From Lysobacterales bacterium (GTDB lineage: Bacteria; Pseudomonadota; Gammaproteobacteria; Xanthomonadales; Rhodanobacteraceae), in the NCBI GenBank assembly GCA_017305135.1, contig JAFKNA010000009.1:114408-178407 (forward strand): a DNA stretch of 64,000 nucleotides, read 5' to 3'. The position numbers and the translations under genes are program-made. The number at the start of each line of letters is the position of its first letter. The stretch's first letter is position 1. Shown in pieces: positions 8,519-17,382 of this stretch. The notes beneath the pieces were generated by a model, which saw nothing but the letters and a program-made list of their open reading frames with translations, did no database searches and was not told the origin of the DNA.

Positions 8519-10690
8519 TCATGCGGTCCGCCGTGCCTCGATGACGTTCGGGATCGCGGCGAGCTGTGCGAGCAGCCCGCTCAACTGGCCGAAATCGCCC
8601 ACGCGCAGGGCGTAGTTCATCTCCGCGATGCCCTTGCGCGGGTCCACCCGGGCGCTCACCGCCGTGACCTGGGCGTTCGCCGCCGCGATGGTGTTGCTGA
8701 CATCCTTGTGCAGCCACTTGCGGTCGTAGCCACGCACCACGACGTCGACGTCGTAGGCGCGTTCAGTGCGGCGCCCCCATTCGACGTGGAGCACGCGATC
8801 GGGCGCGCGTTCGCGCAGGGCCGCGAGCTGCGCGCAATCCTCGCGATGCACCGACACGCCACGTCCGCGGGTCACGTAGCCGGAAATGGCATCCCCGGGC
8901 AGCGGCTGGCAGCAGCGCGCCAGTTGCGTCAGCAGATTGCCGACGCCCTCGATGACGATCGCGCCGGTTTCCGCGGGCGCGCTGCGCGGCGCGACCGGTG
9001 GCGGCGGCGCGGGCGGCGCGGCCTCCTTCGGGGTCGCCAGGTCGTGGAGCGCGCGCGCGAGGTGGCCAGGCGTCACGTCGCCCAGCGCCAGCGCCTCGAG
9101 CAGGTCGTCGTGCCCGCCGAGGTGGAAACGTTCGGGCAGCCCGTCGAGCGAGGGCGGCTGCAGGGCCAGGCGCTTCAGCTCGCGCTCGAGGATGGCGCGA
9201 CCGGCGGCGAGGTTCTGGGCGCGATCGACGCGCTTGAACCAGGAGCGCACCTTCTCCCGCCCGCGGTGCGTGTTGAGGTAGCCGCGCTGCGGCGACAGCC
9301 AGTCGCGCTTGGGCTCGATCACCTTGCCGGTCAGCACCTCGACGCGGTCGCCGCTGCCGGGCTGGAAGGTGAGCGGCACGATGCGCCCGTTGACCTTGGC
9401 GCCGCGGCAGCGGTGGCCGACGTCGGTATGGATGGCGTAGGCGAAATCGAGCACCGTGGCGCCCTGCGGCAGATCCATCACCTGCCCCTTCGGGGTCAGC
9501 AGGTAGACGCGGTCCTCCACCACCTCGGTGCGGAAGCCGGCGAGGAGCGCCGCGTCGTCGTCCTGGGCATCGCGCGTGTCCAGCAGCTGGCGCATCCAGG
9601 CGATCTTGCGCTCGAAGCTGCTGTCGCCGCCGCCGCCTTCCTTGTAGCGCCAGTGCGCCGCCACGCCGAGCTCGGCATGCCGGTGCATGTCGTGCGAGCG
9701 GATCTGCACCTCGAGCGTCCTGCCCTCCGGGCCGATCACCGCGGTGTGCAGCGACTGGTAGTTGTTGCCCTTGGGACTGGCGATGTAGTCGTCGAACTCG
9801 CCCGGGATGAACGGCCACAGCGAGTGCACCACGCCGAGCGCGGCATAGCAGGAAGGCACGTCGTCGACGAGCAGCCGCAAGGCGCGCACGTCGTAGAGCT
9901 CGGTGAACTCGAGCTGCTTCTTCTGCATCTTGCGCCAGATCGAATAGATGTGCTTCGGACGCCCGGCGATGTCGGCGCGCAGGCCGGCCCGGGCGAGGGC
10001 CGCGCCGAGTTCCCGCTTGGCATTCTCGATCCAGGCCTCGCGGTCGCCGCGACGCTCGTCGAGCAGGCGCGCGATGCGCCGGTACACCTCCGGCTGCAGG
10101 AAGCGGAAGGTGAGGTCCTCCAGTTCCCACTTGAGCTGCCACACGCCGAGCCGGTTGGCGAGCGGGGCATGGATGTCCGCCGTCAGCCGCGCCAGCGCGC
10201 GCTGCTCGTCCACGCTGGACTGTGTCGCCGCGCGCATCCGCACCACTTGCCGCGCGAGCAGGATGAACACCACGCGCAGGTCGCGGATGATGGCGAGCAG
10301 CAGCCGTCGCAGGCCTTCGGCACCGCCGCTCGCGCCATGCGCGGCGTAGAGCGACCACACGCGCTCGGCCGCCTGCTGCCCGTCGACGAGCGCGCCGACT
10401 TCGTCCGCGAAGCCAGCGAGATCCCCCGCATCCAGCGCAACACCGCATTGCATTCCCGCATGCAGGATGGCGGCGGCCTGCGCCTCGTCGCCCACGGCGA
10501 GTTCCGAGAGGATGTCAAGGGTGGCGCACAGCTCCGCCTGCACGCCGGGCCACCCCGGATTGCTGTCAGGAGCACCGGCCCGGGACAGCACCAGCGCGCG
10601 CGCACGCGCGCCGGCCGCACCGACCGGAACCTGCTCGAGGCACGCCGATGGCGCAGACGGAGCGGGATGCTGGGCGACGGTATTCACCAT
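8519..10690 (-). CDS. relA: GTP pyrophosphokinase RelA, (p)ppGpp synthetase-only type
   Basis: Transfers pyrophosphate from ATP to GTP/GDP on stalled ribosomes, making the stringent-response alarmone. The 723 residues follow the long RSH layout. The N-terminal pseudo-hydrolase region lacks an HDxxED motif (the usual place reads AAILHAGMQCG). The synthetase domain contains YDVRALRLLVDDVPSCYAAL and GEFDDYIASPKGNNYQSLHT near residues 270-320. A TGS domain lies at about 390-460 (YLLTPKGQVMDLPQGATVLD), followed by a helical/zinc-finger-like region (CCQPLPGD; YVTRGRGVSVHREDC) and a C-terminal ACT domain (about 640-722). The EFDD sequence is the acidic EXDD motif known from synthetase-only RelA; bifunctional SpoT/Rel have RXKD there. 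The 226 bases upstream hold no recognisable gene. Confidence 0.95.
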   Translation of the reverse strand: MVNTVAQHPAPSAPSACLEQVPVGAAGARARALVLSRAGAPDSNPGWPGVQAELCATLDILSELAVGDEAQAAAILHAGMQCGVALDAGDLAGFADEVGALVDGQQAAERVWSLYAAHGASGGAEGLRRLLLAIIRDLRVVFILLARQVVRMRAATQSSVDEQRALARLTADIHAPLANRLGVWQLKWELEDLTFRFLQPEVYRRIARLLDERRGDREAWIENAKRELGAALARAGLRADIAGRPKHIYSIWRKMQKKQLEFTELYDVRALRLLVDDVPSCYAALGVVHSLWPFIPGEFDDYIASPKGNNYQSLHTAVIGPEGRTLEVQIRSHDMHRHAELGVAAHWRYKEGGGGDSSFERKIAWMRQLLDTRDAQDDDAALLAGFRTEVVEDRVYLLTPKGQVMDLPQGATVLDFAYAIHTDVGHRCRGAKVNGRIVPLTFQPGSGDRVEVLTGKVIEPKRDWLSPQRGYLNTHRGREKVRSWFKRVDRAQNLAAGRAILERELKRLALQPPSLDGLPERFHLGGHDDLLEALALGDVTPGHLARALHDLATPKEAAPPAPPPPVAPRSAPAETGAIVIEGVGNLLTQLARCCQPLPGDAISGYVTRGRGVSVHREDCAQLAALRERAPDRVLHVEWGRRTERAYDVDVVVRGYDRKWLHKDVSNTIAAANAQVTAVSARVDPRKGIAEMNYALRVGDFGQLSGLLAQLAAIPNVIEARRTA

Positions 10691-10916
10691 GGAAGTCGAC
10701 TTGCCGGCGCGGGAGCCGGTCCGGCGATGCTGAAAGGCGCCGGCTGCCCGAGGCGCCGGTCAGGCGCGCAGCCTGGCGCTGATGGCAGGTCATGCACCCT
10801 GCGGGCCGTCCCGGCCGCGCCCGGCGGCCACCCCGCGCCAGCGAGCGGGGCGTCGATGCACCCGCTCTGCACCCGGCCTTCCCTGGCCGGCGGGGAATCC
10901 GCTTCTCCGCGGATCC

Positions 10917-12218
10917 TCAGCGCATCCAGGGGAACAGGTTGGCGCCGGGGAAGCCGAACACGACGTCATCCCCGGTGAACTTGTTGCCGGACTCGTACTG
11001 CACGACATCGGGCGAGGCAAAGACGCTCACGGCCGCGACCGGCGTGTCGACGGCCAGCGGACTGCCGCCCACCTTCACGTTGCGGATCACCGCCAGATAG
11101 CGCGAATTGGAGCGCACCGTGCCGAGGTCGAGCACGATGCGCTCGCGCAGGTTCCCGTTGGCGGAATCGGCGAAGATCAGGCCCGGATTGTTGCCGGCGC
11201 AGGTGCCCGCATCGAGGGTGGCCGGCAACTCGCGGAGGAAGCAGTAGCTGGCCACCGGTTCGAGGTACTCCGAATCATAGGCATCGGCAATCACGATCTC
11301 GACCGAGTTCGCCGTCGGCATGGCTCCGCCGCCACTCGGTGCCTGCGGGAAGCTGGAATTGGGCAACTCATTGGCGCCCTGCGCGCCGAGGCGGGCGTCC
11401 ACCCGGGCGAGGTAGGCGAACTTCGGGGTGCTCCCATCCGTCCAGTTGCGGGTCCACATGGTGGCCGCACGCATGCCGAAGTCGGAATTCACCGCCGGTG
11501 CCGACGAGGGGCCGGTACCGGGGGCGGGGCGAACGCCCGTGGCGGCAGCGCACACCGCTACCTCGCGGGAGAGCGGAAGGTCCGGAACCAGCGAGGGCTC
11601 GCCGGGACCGCCGATCCCGTCGCCCTGGAGTCCCGGTGCGACTCGCTGGTCGAAGGTGCAGGCGTCCGTCGGCACGCCCGGCAGCACACTGTCGTGCTCC
11701 GGCGACCATCCCGCGAAGCGGCCGTTGCCGTCCGACGCGTAATTCCCGTTGGGCTGCCAGTTAACCATGCTGGCATACCATTGGTCGCGAGTCGGCAGAT
11801 CGAAGGAGCCGAGCAGGAGAAGATCATCGAAGGGACCAAACGGGCTGGATACCGTTCCGTTTTCGGAACGGACGGTGCAGGCGATGGTCGACGGACTTCC
11901 CGACTGATTGATGCGCAAGGTGCTGCCGCTGTAGCGCATCGACTGCATGTCCTGGACCGACGGCAACGTCCAGCGATCTCGAGTCGGGGAGAACGTCCTC
12001 AGCGAGGTCGGATAGTCCGGACCCACGTTGGCGCACAGGATGTAGCTGCTGCTCGTAACCTTCAGTTCACCCGCCAGGCTTCCGTTTGCCGCGTATGAAA
12101 AGGTGGAGATGGGCAGCGGCGAGCCGTTGCCGAGGGTGAGCGTGGCCTGGGCGGCGGCGAGCGCCGGAATGGAGGCTGCCGCAGCCCCCGCGAGTACCAA
12201 TCCTGCGAACTTCTTCAC
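10917..12218 (-). CDS. Secreted protein of unknown function
   Basis: I do not recognise the family. The 433-residue product starts with a clean signal peptide: KKFAGLVLAGAAAA followed by an ALAAAQA cleavage region at about residues 20-25. The mature protein is rich in Ser, Gly and Pro, has a likely beta-sandwich character, and carries scattered Cys (for example VASYCFLRELPATLDAGTC) that could form disulfides. The start chosen is a GTG at 12218 immediately before the lysines of the signal peptide. The frame stays open for another 52 codons upstream, but that extension is arginine-rich and unlike a leader. It ends at PGANLFPWMR without a hydrophobic anchor. It is divergent from the small secreted gene at 12443. 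A role outside the cell or in the periplasm is all that can be inferred. Confidence 0.6.
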   Translation of the reverse strand: MKKFAGLVLAGAAAASIPALAAAQATLTLGNGSPLPISTFSYAANGSLAGELKVTSSSYILCANVGPDYPTSLRTFSPTRDRWTLPSVQDMQSMRYSGSTLRINQSGSPSTIACTVRSENGTVSSPFGPFDDLLLLGSFDLPTRDQWYASMVNWQPNGNYASDGNGRFAGWSPEHDSVLPGVPTDACTFDQRVAPGLQGDGIGGPGEPSLVPDLPLSREVAVCAAATGVRPAPGTGPSSAPAVNSDFGMRAATMWTRNWTDGSTPKFAYLARVDARLGAQGANELPNSSFPQAPSGGGAMPTANSVEIVIADAYDSEYLEPVASYCFLRELPATLDAGTCAGNNPGLIFADSANGNLRERIVLDLGTVRSNSRYLAVIRNVKVGGSPLAVDTPVAAVSVFASPDVVQYESGNKFTGDDVVFGFPGANLFPWMR

Positions 12219-12442
12219 TGACAAATCCCGGGTTTCTTTGAAACCTGCAAAAAAAGACACTGACGAGGCTCGGGCGGTCCGCGTTTCGCGCGCCCTTTCG
12301 GCACCGGAACCAGCCCGGTACCGCATGCTACACTCGACCGCGCGCATTCTATCCCTTGCCGGGCGTATGCGCACCTGCCGATTTCCCCGTCGATCAAGGG
12401 TTTTGCGGCAGAGGTCACAGTCCGCCCCCTACAAAGAGCCCA

Positions 12443-12904
12443 ATGCGCACCCTCCTCTGCCTCGCCCTCACCACGTTCGCCGTCGCGGGCCCCGTCGGCG
12501 CCCAGGAACAGCCCCAGCCCACGCTTGAAGAACGCATGTCGCAGGCGGAGTTCCGCGCCGCCGGCCTCGACAAGCTGTCGCCGGAGGAACTGGCCCGCCT
12601 CAACACCTGGCTCGCCGGCCACACGGCGCCGCCACGTCGTCCTGGCAGCCGCGAAGCCTTCTATCCGGACCCCGACGCGCGTACGACGGTGAACGCCCAC
12701 ATCGCCGGCGACTTCACCGGCTGGCGTGGCAAGACCATTTTCCGCCTCGACAACGGCCAGGAATGGCAGCAGACCGAATCCGGCTACCGCAACGTTGGCG
12801 TGTTCCACAACCCCTCGGTGACCATCAAGCCGATGATCCTCGGCAGCTGGCTCATGGTGGTCGAAGGCTGCGGCTGCAGCCTGCGCGTGCAACGCATCAA
12901 GTGA
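12443..12904 (+). CDS. Small secreted protein, conserved type but uncharacterised
   Basis: A 153-residue protein with an N-terminal signal peptide (MRTLLCLALTTFAVAGPVGA, cleavage near residue 20). A short helical part follows (EERMSQAEFRAAGLDKLSPEELARLNTWLA), then a C-terminal beta-rich part (AGDFTGWRGKTIFRLDNGQ, GSWLMVVEGCGCSLRVQRIK). The pattern of a short helix ending in LxxLNxWLA and then an SH3-like strand set recurs in small Xanthomonadales proteins that I know only as hypothetical. The upstream region shares a 224-base divergent interval with the secreted gene at 12218. The ATG at 12443 is chosen because it starts the signal peptide. Function unknown. Confidence 0.72.
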   Translation: MRTLLCLALTTFAVAGPVGAQEQPQPTLEERMSQAEFRAAGLDKLSPEELARLNTWLAGHTAPPRRPGSREAFYPDPDARTTVNAHIAGDFTGWRGKTIFRLDNGQEWQQTESGYRNVGVFHNPSVTIKPMILGSWLMVVEGCGCSLRVQRIK

Positions 12905-12929
12905 CCGCAGGATGCGGTCATCCCGTGCA

Positions 12930-13043
12930 GGCCATGGATGGCCGGCGACACGGGATCCATCTCCGGGATCGCCATGATCTGCCGGGATCGAAGGGTCGGT
13001 TGACCTGCGGCTTCGGGTGCTCCCCCACCGGCCATCCATGGCC
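12930..13043. repeat. 16-base inverted repeat pair
   Basis: GGCCATGGATGGCCGG at 12930-12945 is matched exactly, in reverse complement, at 13028-13043, with 82 bases between. It could fold into a large hairpin at the converging ends of two genes, or be the ends of a small palindromic element. Confidence 0.6.
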
Positions 13044-13054
13044 GGACTGTAGAC

Positions 13055-13136
13055 GTGAAGCATGGCTTCGGGCGGCTGCAGGGCCTCGTCGCGGGGCGAG
13101 ATGGGCAGCTCCTGCGCGAAGGTCGATACGCGCAGT
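13055..13136 (-). pseudogene. Partial duplicate of the 3' end of hrpA
   Basis: Bases 13110-13136 are identical to 13291-13317 inside hrpA (27 of 27, core TGCGCGAAGGTCGATACGCG), which encodes the LRVSTFAQEL phrase near the HrpA C-terminus. Separately, 13055-13077 (GTGAAGCATGGCTTCG start) matches 13199-13221 over the hrpA stop region with two mismatches. The two matches have different offsets (181 and 144 bases), so the copy has been shortened. It is non-functional debris beyond the stop codon. Confidence 0.55.
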
Positions 13137-13220
13137 CCGTACGCTCGACGGCCTATGGCTTTCGGGCAGTCCACCAGCGCCAATCCATGGCTGCAGGCGT
13201 GAAGCACGGCTTCGAGCGGC

Positions 13221-16200
13221 TCAGGAACGCATCGCGGCCTCCAGCAGGCGCGCGATGCGCTTGGGCGAGACCGGCTCGGCGGTGCGCAGTTCCTGCGCGA
13301 AGGTCGATACGCGCAGTTCCTCGATCGCCCAGCGGAGGTCCGCCAGCGCTTCATCCTCGCCGCGGGTGGCGCGGAGCTTGAGGTATTCGCGCCAGTAGCC
13401 CTGCAGGCCCAGCATGCGTGCCTGGTCGCGGGCCGGGTCGTGGCGCAGGCGCTCGGCGCGGATCGCCATCGCCTTGAGGTAACGCGGGAACTCGGCAAGG
13501 CGGGCGCGTGGCAGGTCGCGCAGGAAGCCGGGGGCGAGCAGCTCGTCGAGCTGGTGGCGAAGATCCTCGTAGTTGGCGGTGGCGAAGCCCATCAGCGGCG
13601 GCTCCAGCAACGGGCGCAGTTCCGCGTGCGCGGCGAGGATGGCTTCGGCGAGCTTCAGCCGCTCCATCGCGGCGGCGAACAGCGCGCGCGCCAGTCGCTC
13701 CTTCAAGGCATTGAACCCGTCGCGGGTGCGCACCTCCAGGTTCTCGCCGGCGAGGAGGTCGCGCAGGGCCGCCTCGGTGGCGTCGGCGCGCAGCCCCTCC
13801 ATGCCGCGCGCCGGCTCGCCCGGCGCGAACGCGGCCTCCAGGCCAACGCTCTTGAGCGCCAGTGTGTGGTCGACCGGGAGCTGGCGCCTGGCCTGGCGAA
13901 GCCTGGGCTCGAGCGCGCGCCGCAGCAGCCGCTCCACGCCGCGCCGGTGTTCGGCGCATGCTTCGTCCTCGTTCTCGAACACGCGCAGGGCCACGCTTTC
14001 GCCAAGGTCGACCAGCGCCGGGAACGCTGCCAGCCCGCCGCGCGAGACCACGCGCTCTGGAATGTCCTCGAAATCGGCTTCGCTGACGTCCTCGCGGGCG
14101 AGATCGACCTCGGCGCGGCTGGAGAAGGCGACGCGTGCGGCATCCGTCCAGGTGGCCTGGACGGCGGCGAGGTCGCGGCTTTCCACCAGCAGCCTGCCGC
14201 GTTCGCCATGCAGGCGGAAATTCATCGACAGGTACGGCGGCAGCGCCACTTCGGCGAAGTCGGCGGACTCGACCGCCACGCCCGTGACCCGCTTCAGGTA
14301 GGCGGCCAGCGCGGCGAAGAGCGGCACATCGCGTGGCGGCTCGGCCTCGACGAAGGCACGCGCGAAATCCGGCGCCGGCACGAAGTTGCGCCGCAGGGCC
14401 TTGGGCAGGCCGCGGATCGCCTCCGCCACCTTTTCCGCCAGCAAGCCCGGCACCAGCCATTCGCAGCGGGCCATGGGCACCATGTTGAGGAGCGCCAGCG
14501 GCACCTCGAGGGTGACGCCATCGGCCGCATCGCCGGGGATGAAGCGGTACGAGAGGCGAAGTGCCTGCCCGGCGACCTCCATCGCTGGCGGAAATTCGCG
14601 GGCGCCGATGCCGGACGACTCGCCGAGCACGTCGGCCAGCGACCAGTGCAGGGCCGCCTGCTCGGGCGGCGTGGCGCGCCGGTACCAGGCATCCAGCGCC
14701 GCACCGGTGCTGATGTCGGCCGGCAGCTTGCCGGCGAAGAAGGCGGCAAGCTCGTCCTCGTCGCGGACCAGGCCGCTGCGCCGGCGCTTGGCCTCTATCT
14801 CCCGCGCTTCCGCCAGCACGCGGCGATTGGCGCGGATGAAGTCGGCGCGGGCATCGATCTCGCCCCGCGCGAGCGCCTCGCGCAGGAATATCTCATGGGC
14901 GAGCGCCGGGTCCTGGGCGCCGAACTGCACGCGGCGGCGCTCGACCAAGGTCATGCCGAACAGCGTGACCTGCTCGTAGGCGACCACCGCGCCGCGCTGG
15001 CGCGACCAGTGCGCGTCGCGCCAGTTGCGCTTGACCAGGTGCGCCGCCTGCTCCTCGATCCAGCGTGGCTCGACGCGAGCGCAGAGCATGCCATACACCT
15101 TCGCAAGATCGAGGATCTGCCCGGCCAGCAGCCACTGCGGCACCGCCTTCGCCACCGCCGAGCCAGGGAAGATCGCGAACCGGCGCTCGCGCGGACCGCG
15201 GTACTGGCCGCGCTCGTCCTTGCGCCCCACCTGCGTCGGCCAGCCCGAGAGGAGGCAGCGGTGGATGGCTTCATAGGCTTCGGGATTGGGGATGGGGGAT
15301 TCGGGAATGGCTGGAGCGGCCGCCTTTACGATTCCCGATTCCCGATTCCCGATTCCCGGCAGCGCGAGCTGCCGATGCAGCTCGCGCCATTCGCGCATGC
15401 GCAGGAAGGACAGGAAATGCGCGCGGCACCAGTCGCGGAGTTTCGACTGGGTCAGTTCGCGGTGGGCTTCCGAATAGGCCTGCCAGAGCTTCAGGATGCC
15501 GAGGAAGTCCGACTTCGGATCGGCAAAGGCGGCATGCGCCGCGTCCGCCTCGGCGCGTGCGTCGGCGGGGCGCTCGCGGGGATCCTGGATGCTGAGGAAG
15601 GCCGCCAGCACCTGCAGCTCCGCGCTCACCCCCTGCGCGCCCGCCTCGACCAGCATGCGGCCAAGCGCCACGTCCACCGGCAACTCGGCAAGCCGGCGGC
15701 CGATGGCGGTGAGGCGGTATCCCGAACCTCTGCCGCGCTCCTTCCCACCATCCTGCGCTTCCTCGATCGCACCCAGCTCGGCGAGGCGTCGGTGGCCGTC
15801 GGCGATGGCGCGATCCGAGGGCGCCTCGACGAAGGGGAAATCGGCCGGGTCACCGAGCTTCAGCGCCAGCATGCGCAGGATCACCCCGGCCAGCGACGAG
15901 CGCAGGATTTCCGGGTCGGTGAAACGCGGCCGCCTGGAATGATCCTCCTCGTCGTAAAGGCGGTAGCAGATGCCCGGCCCGACGCGGCCGCAGCGGCCCT
16001 TGCGCTGGTCGGCGGCGGCCTGCGAGATCGGCTCCACGTGCAGGCGCTCGAGCTGGTTGCGCGGGCTGTAGCGCTTGACCCGCGCGGTGCCCGAATCGAT
16101 CACGTAGCGGATGCGCGGCACGGTGAGCGAGGTCTCGGCGACGTTGGTCGCCAGCACGATGCGCCGCCCCGGCCCGGGATGGAACACGCGGTCCTGCTCG

Positions 16201-17255
16201 GCGGCGGAAAGCCGCGCGTAGAGCGCCATGACCTCGGTCGCGCGGTACTTGCGCCGCGACAGCGCGAGGTGCGTGTCGCGTATCTCGCGCTCGCCGGGCA
16301 GGAAGACCAGGATGTCGCCCTGCGGATCATCCGCGGTGATCTCGTCGGCGACGGCAGCGATCTGCTCGGCGAGCGAAAGGGGGTCGACGTCGGCGGCCGT
16401 ATCCGGGCCGGACCGGCGGCGGCGCATCCCCGCCCGCCCGCGCGGCGCCTCCGGCGGCGTGTCGTCCCCACCGGAGCGATCCTGCAGCGGCGGCCGCCAG
16501 CGCACCTCGACCGGGAAGGCACGCCCCTCGACCTCGATCACCGGCGCGCCGCCGAAATGCGCGGCGAAGCGCGCGGTGTCGATGGTCGCCGAGGTGACGA
16601 TCAGCTTGAGATCGGGTCGCCGCACGAGCAGGCGCTTCAGGTAGCCAAGCAGGAAATCGATGTTGAGGCTGCGCTCGTGGGCCTCGTCGAGAATGATGGT
16701 GTCGTAGGCGTCCAGCCAGGGATCGGACTGCGTTTCGGCAAGCAGGATGCCGTCGGTCATGAACTTGACGAGCGAGGCGTCCGATACCTGGTCGGTGAAG
16801 CGCACCTGGAAGCCGACCAGGTCGCCGACCTCGCTGCCGAGCTCCGCCGCCACGCGCCGCGCGACACTGCGCGCCGCCAGCCGGCGCGGCTGGGTGCAGC
16901 CGACCATTCCCGCCGCACCGCGCCCGGCCGCCAGGCACAGCCTGGGCAACTGCGTCGTCTTGCCCGATCCCGTTTCGCCCGCAAGGACGATGACCTGGTG
17001 CCTGCGGATCGCCGCCACGATCTCGTCCGCCCGCGCCGCGATCGGCAGCGCTTCGTCCACGCCGACCACCGGCACCCGCCCGGCGCGGCTGTCGCGGCGC
17101 GCCACCGAGGCGGCGATCGCTTCGGCGAGGCGCCGGGCATCGTCCGCGGATGCGTCGCCGGCCCGCGCCAGGCGGCGCCAGCGCGCGTCGAGGCGCGCGA
17201 AATCGCGCGCCATCACCTCGGTACGCCTGGGGCGCGGGATTGCTGGCAGAGACAT
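13221..17255 (-). CDS. hrpA: ATP-dependent RNA helicase HrpA (DEAH box)
   Basis: A 1344-residue DEAH-box helicase, close to the usual HrpA length of about 1300. E. coli HrpA acts on collided or stalled ribosomes. Motif I GETGSGKTTQLPR is near residue 93, motif II DEAH (IILDEAHERS) near 190, motif III TSATID, and motif VI QRKGRCGRVGPGICYRL. HA2, OB-fold and the long DUF3418-like C-terminal domain follow; the protein ends LRVSTFAQELRTAEP...LLEAAMRS. About 25 residues near 632-657 (ALPGIGNRESGIVKAAAP and following) are encoded by a low-complexity palindromic DNA insert and are absent from the family pattern. Start 17255 (MSLPAIPRPRR) is chosen; an ATG at 17213 (MARDFARLD) is a credible alternative. 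It is divergent from dps. Confidence 0.93.
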   Translation of the reverse strand: MSLPAIPRPRRTEVMARDFARLDARWRRLARAGDASADDARRLAEAIAASVARRDSRAGRVPVVGVDEALPIAARADEIVAAIRRHQVIVLAGETGSGKTTQLPRLCLAAGRGAAGMVGCTQPRRLAARSVARRVAAELGSEVGDLVGFQVRFTDQVSDASLVKFMTDGILLAETQSDPWLDAYDTIILDEAHERSLNIDFLLGYLKRLLVRRPDLKLIVTSATIDTARFAAHFGGAPVIEVEGRAFPVEVRWRPPLQDRSGGDDTPPEAPRGRAGMRRRRSGPDTAADVDPLSLAEQIAAVADEITADDPQGDILVFLPGEREIRDTHLALSRRKYRATEVMALYARLSAAEQDRVFHPGPGRRIVLATNVAETSLTVPRIRYVIDSGTARVKRYSPRNQLERLHVEPISQAAADQRKGRCGRVGPGICYRLYDEEDHSRRPRFTDPEILRSSLAGVILRMLALKLGDPADFPFVEAPSDRAIADGHRRLAELGAIEEAQDGGKERGRGSGYRLTAIGRRLAELPVDVALGRMLVEAGAQGVSAELQVLAAFLSIQDPRERPADARAEADAAHAAFADPKSDFLGILKLWQAYSEAHRELTQSKLRDWCRAHFLSFLRMREWRELHRQLALPGIGNRESGIVKAAAPAIPESPIPNPEAYEAIHRCLLSGWPTQVGRKDERGQYRGPRERRFAIFPGSAVAKAVPQWLLAGQILDLAKVYGMLCARVEPRWIEEQAAHLVKRNWRDAHWSRQRGAVVAYEQVTLFGMTLVERRRVQFGAQDPALAHEIFLREALARGEIDARADFIRANRRVLAEAREIEAKRRRSGLVRDEDELAAFFAGKLPADISTGAALDAWYRRATPPEQAALHWSLADVLGESSGIGAREFPPAMEVAGQALRLSYRFIPGDAADGVTLEVPLALLNMVPMARCEWLVPGLLAEKVAEAIRGLPKALRRNFVPAPDFARAFVEAEPPRDVPLFAALAAYLKRVTGVAVESADFAEVALPPYLSMNFRLHGERGRLLVESRDLAAVQATWTDAARVAFSSRAEVDLAREDVSEADFEDIPERVVSRGGLAAFPALVDLGESVALRVFENEDEACAEHRRGVERLLRRALEPRLRQARRQLPVDHTLALKSVGLEAAFAPGEPARGMEGLRADATEAALRDLLAGENLEVRTRDGFNALKERLARALFAAAMERLKLAEAILAAHAELRPLLEPPLMGFATANYEDLRHQLDELLAPGFLRDLPRARLAEFPRYLKAMAIRAERLRHDPARDQARMLGLQGYWREYLKLRATRGEDEALADLRWAIEELRVSTFAQELRTAEPVSPKRIARLLEAAMRS
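15281..15359. repeat. GATTCCC/GGGATTGG palindromic repeat inserted in hrpA
   Basis: The left arm 15281-15310 (CGGGATTGGGGATGGGGGAT...) and the right arm 15330-15359 (four tandem copies of the heptamer GATTCCC) are near-complements, separated by a loop of about 19 bases. The element lies within hrpA and keeps the frame, adding about 25 Pro/Ala/Ile-rich residues. The same heptamer family occurs at 21201-21236 and 37878-37935. Confidence 0.75.
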
Positions 17256-17382
17256 TCCTGGAGCGTAACGGTGGCAAAGCGGCCGGCATAGGTGCGGTCG
17301 ATGGCCGCGATCCGCAAGATCGATTTCACAGCATCGTGCAATCGTGCCAAGCTGGCCCCACCCATCAAGACAGGAGATCGCC

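Larger units (their letters stand above)
12905..13220. other. Intergenic stretch with inverted repeat and hrpA-3' debris
   Basis: No gene seen. The region holds a perfect 16-base inverted repeat (12930-12945 and 13028-13043, core GGCCATGGATGGCC) and sequence resembling the last codons of hrpA, annotated separately. It separates the convergent ends of the small secreted gene and hrpA. Confidence 0.6.

Noticed and set aside
15281-15359. CRISPR array or tandem-repeat locus in the GATTCCC tract
   Set aside because: The units are 7 bases, contiguous and arranged as a hairpin; there are no spacers and no cas genes.
13440-17291. 1283-codon plus-strand frame opposite hrpA
   Set aside because: No recognisable domain; the minus strand carries all DEAH helicase motifs.
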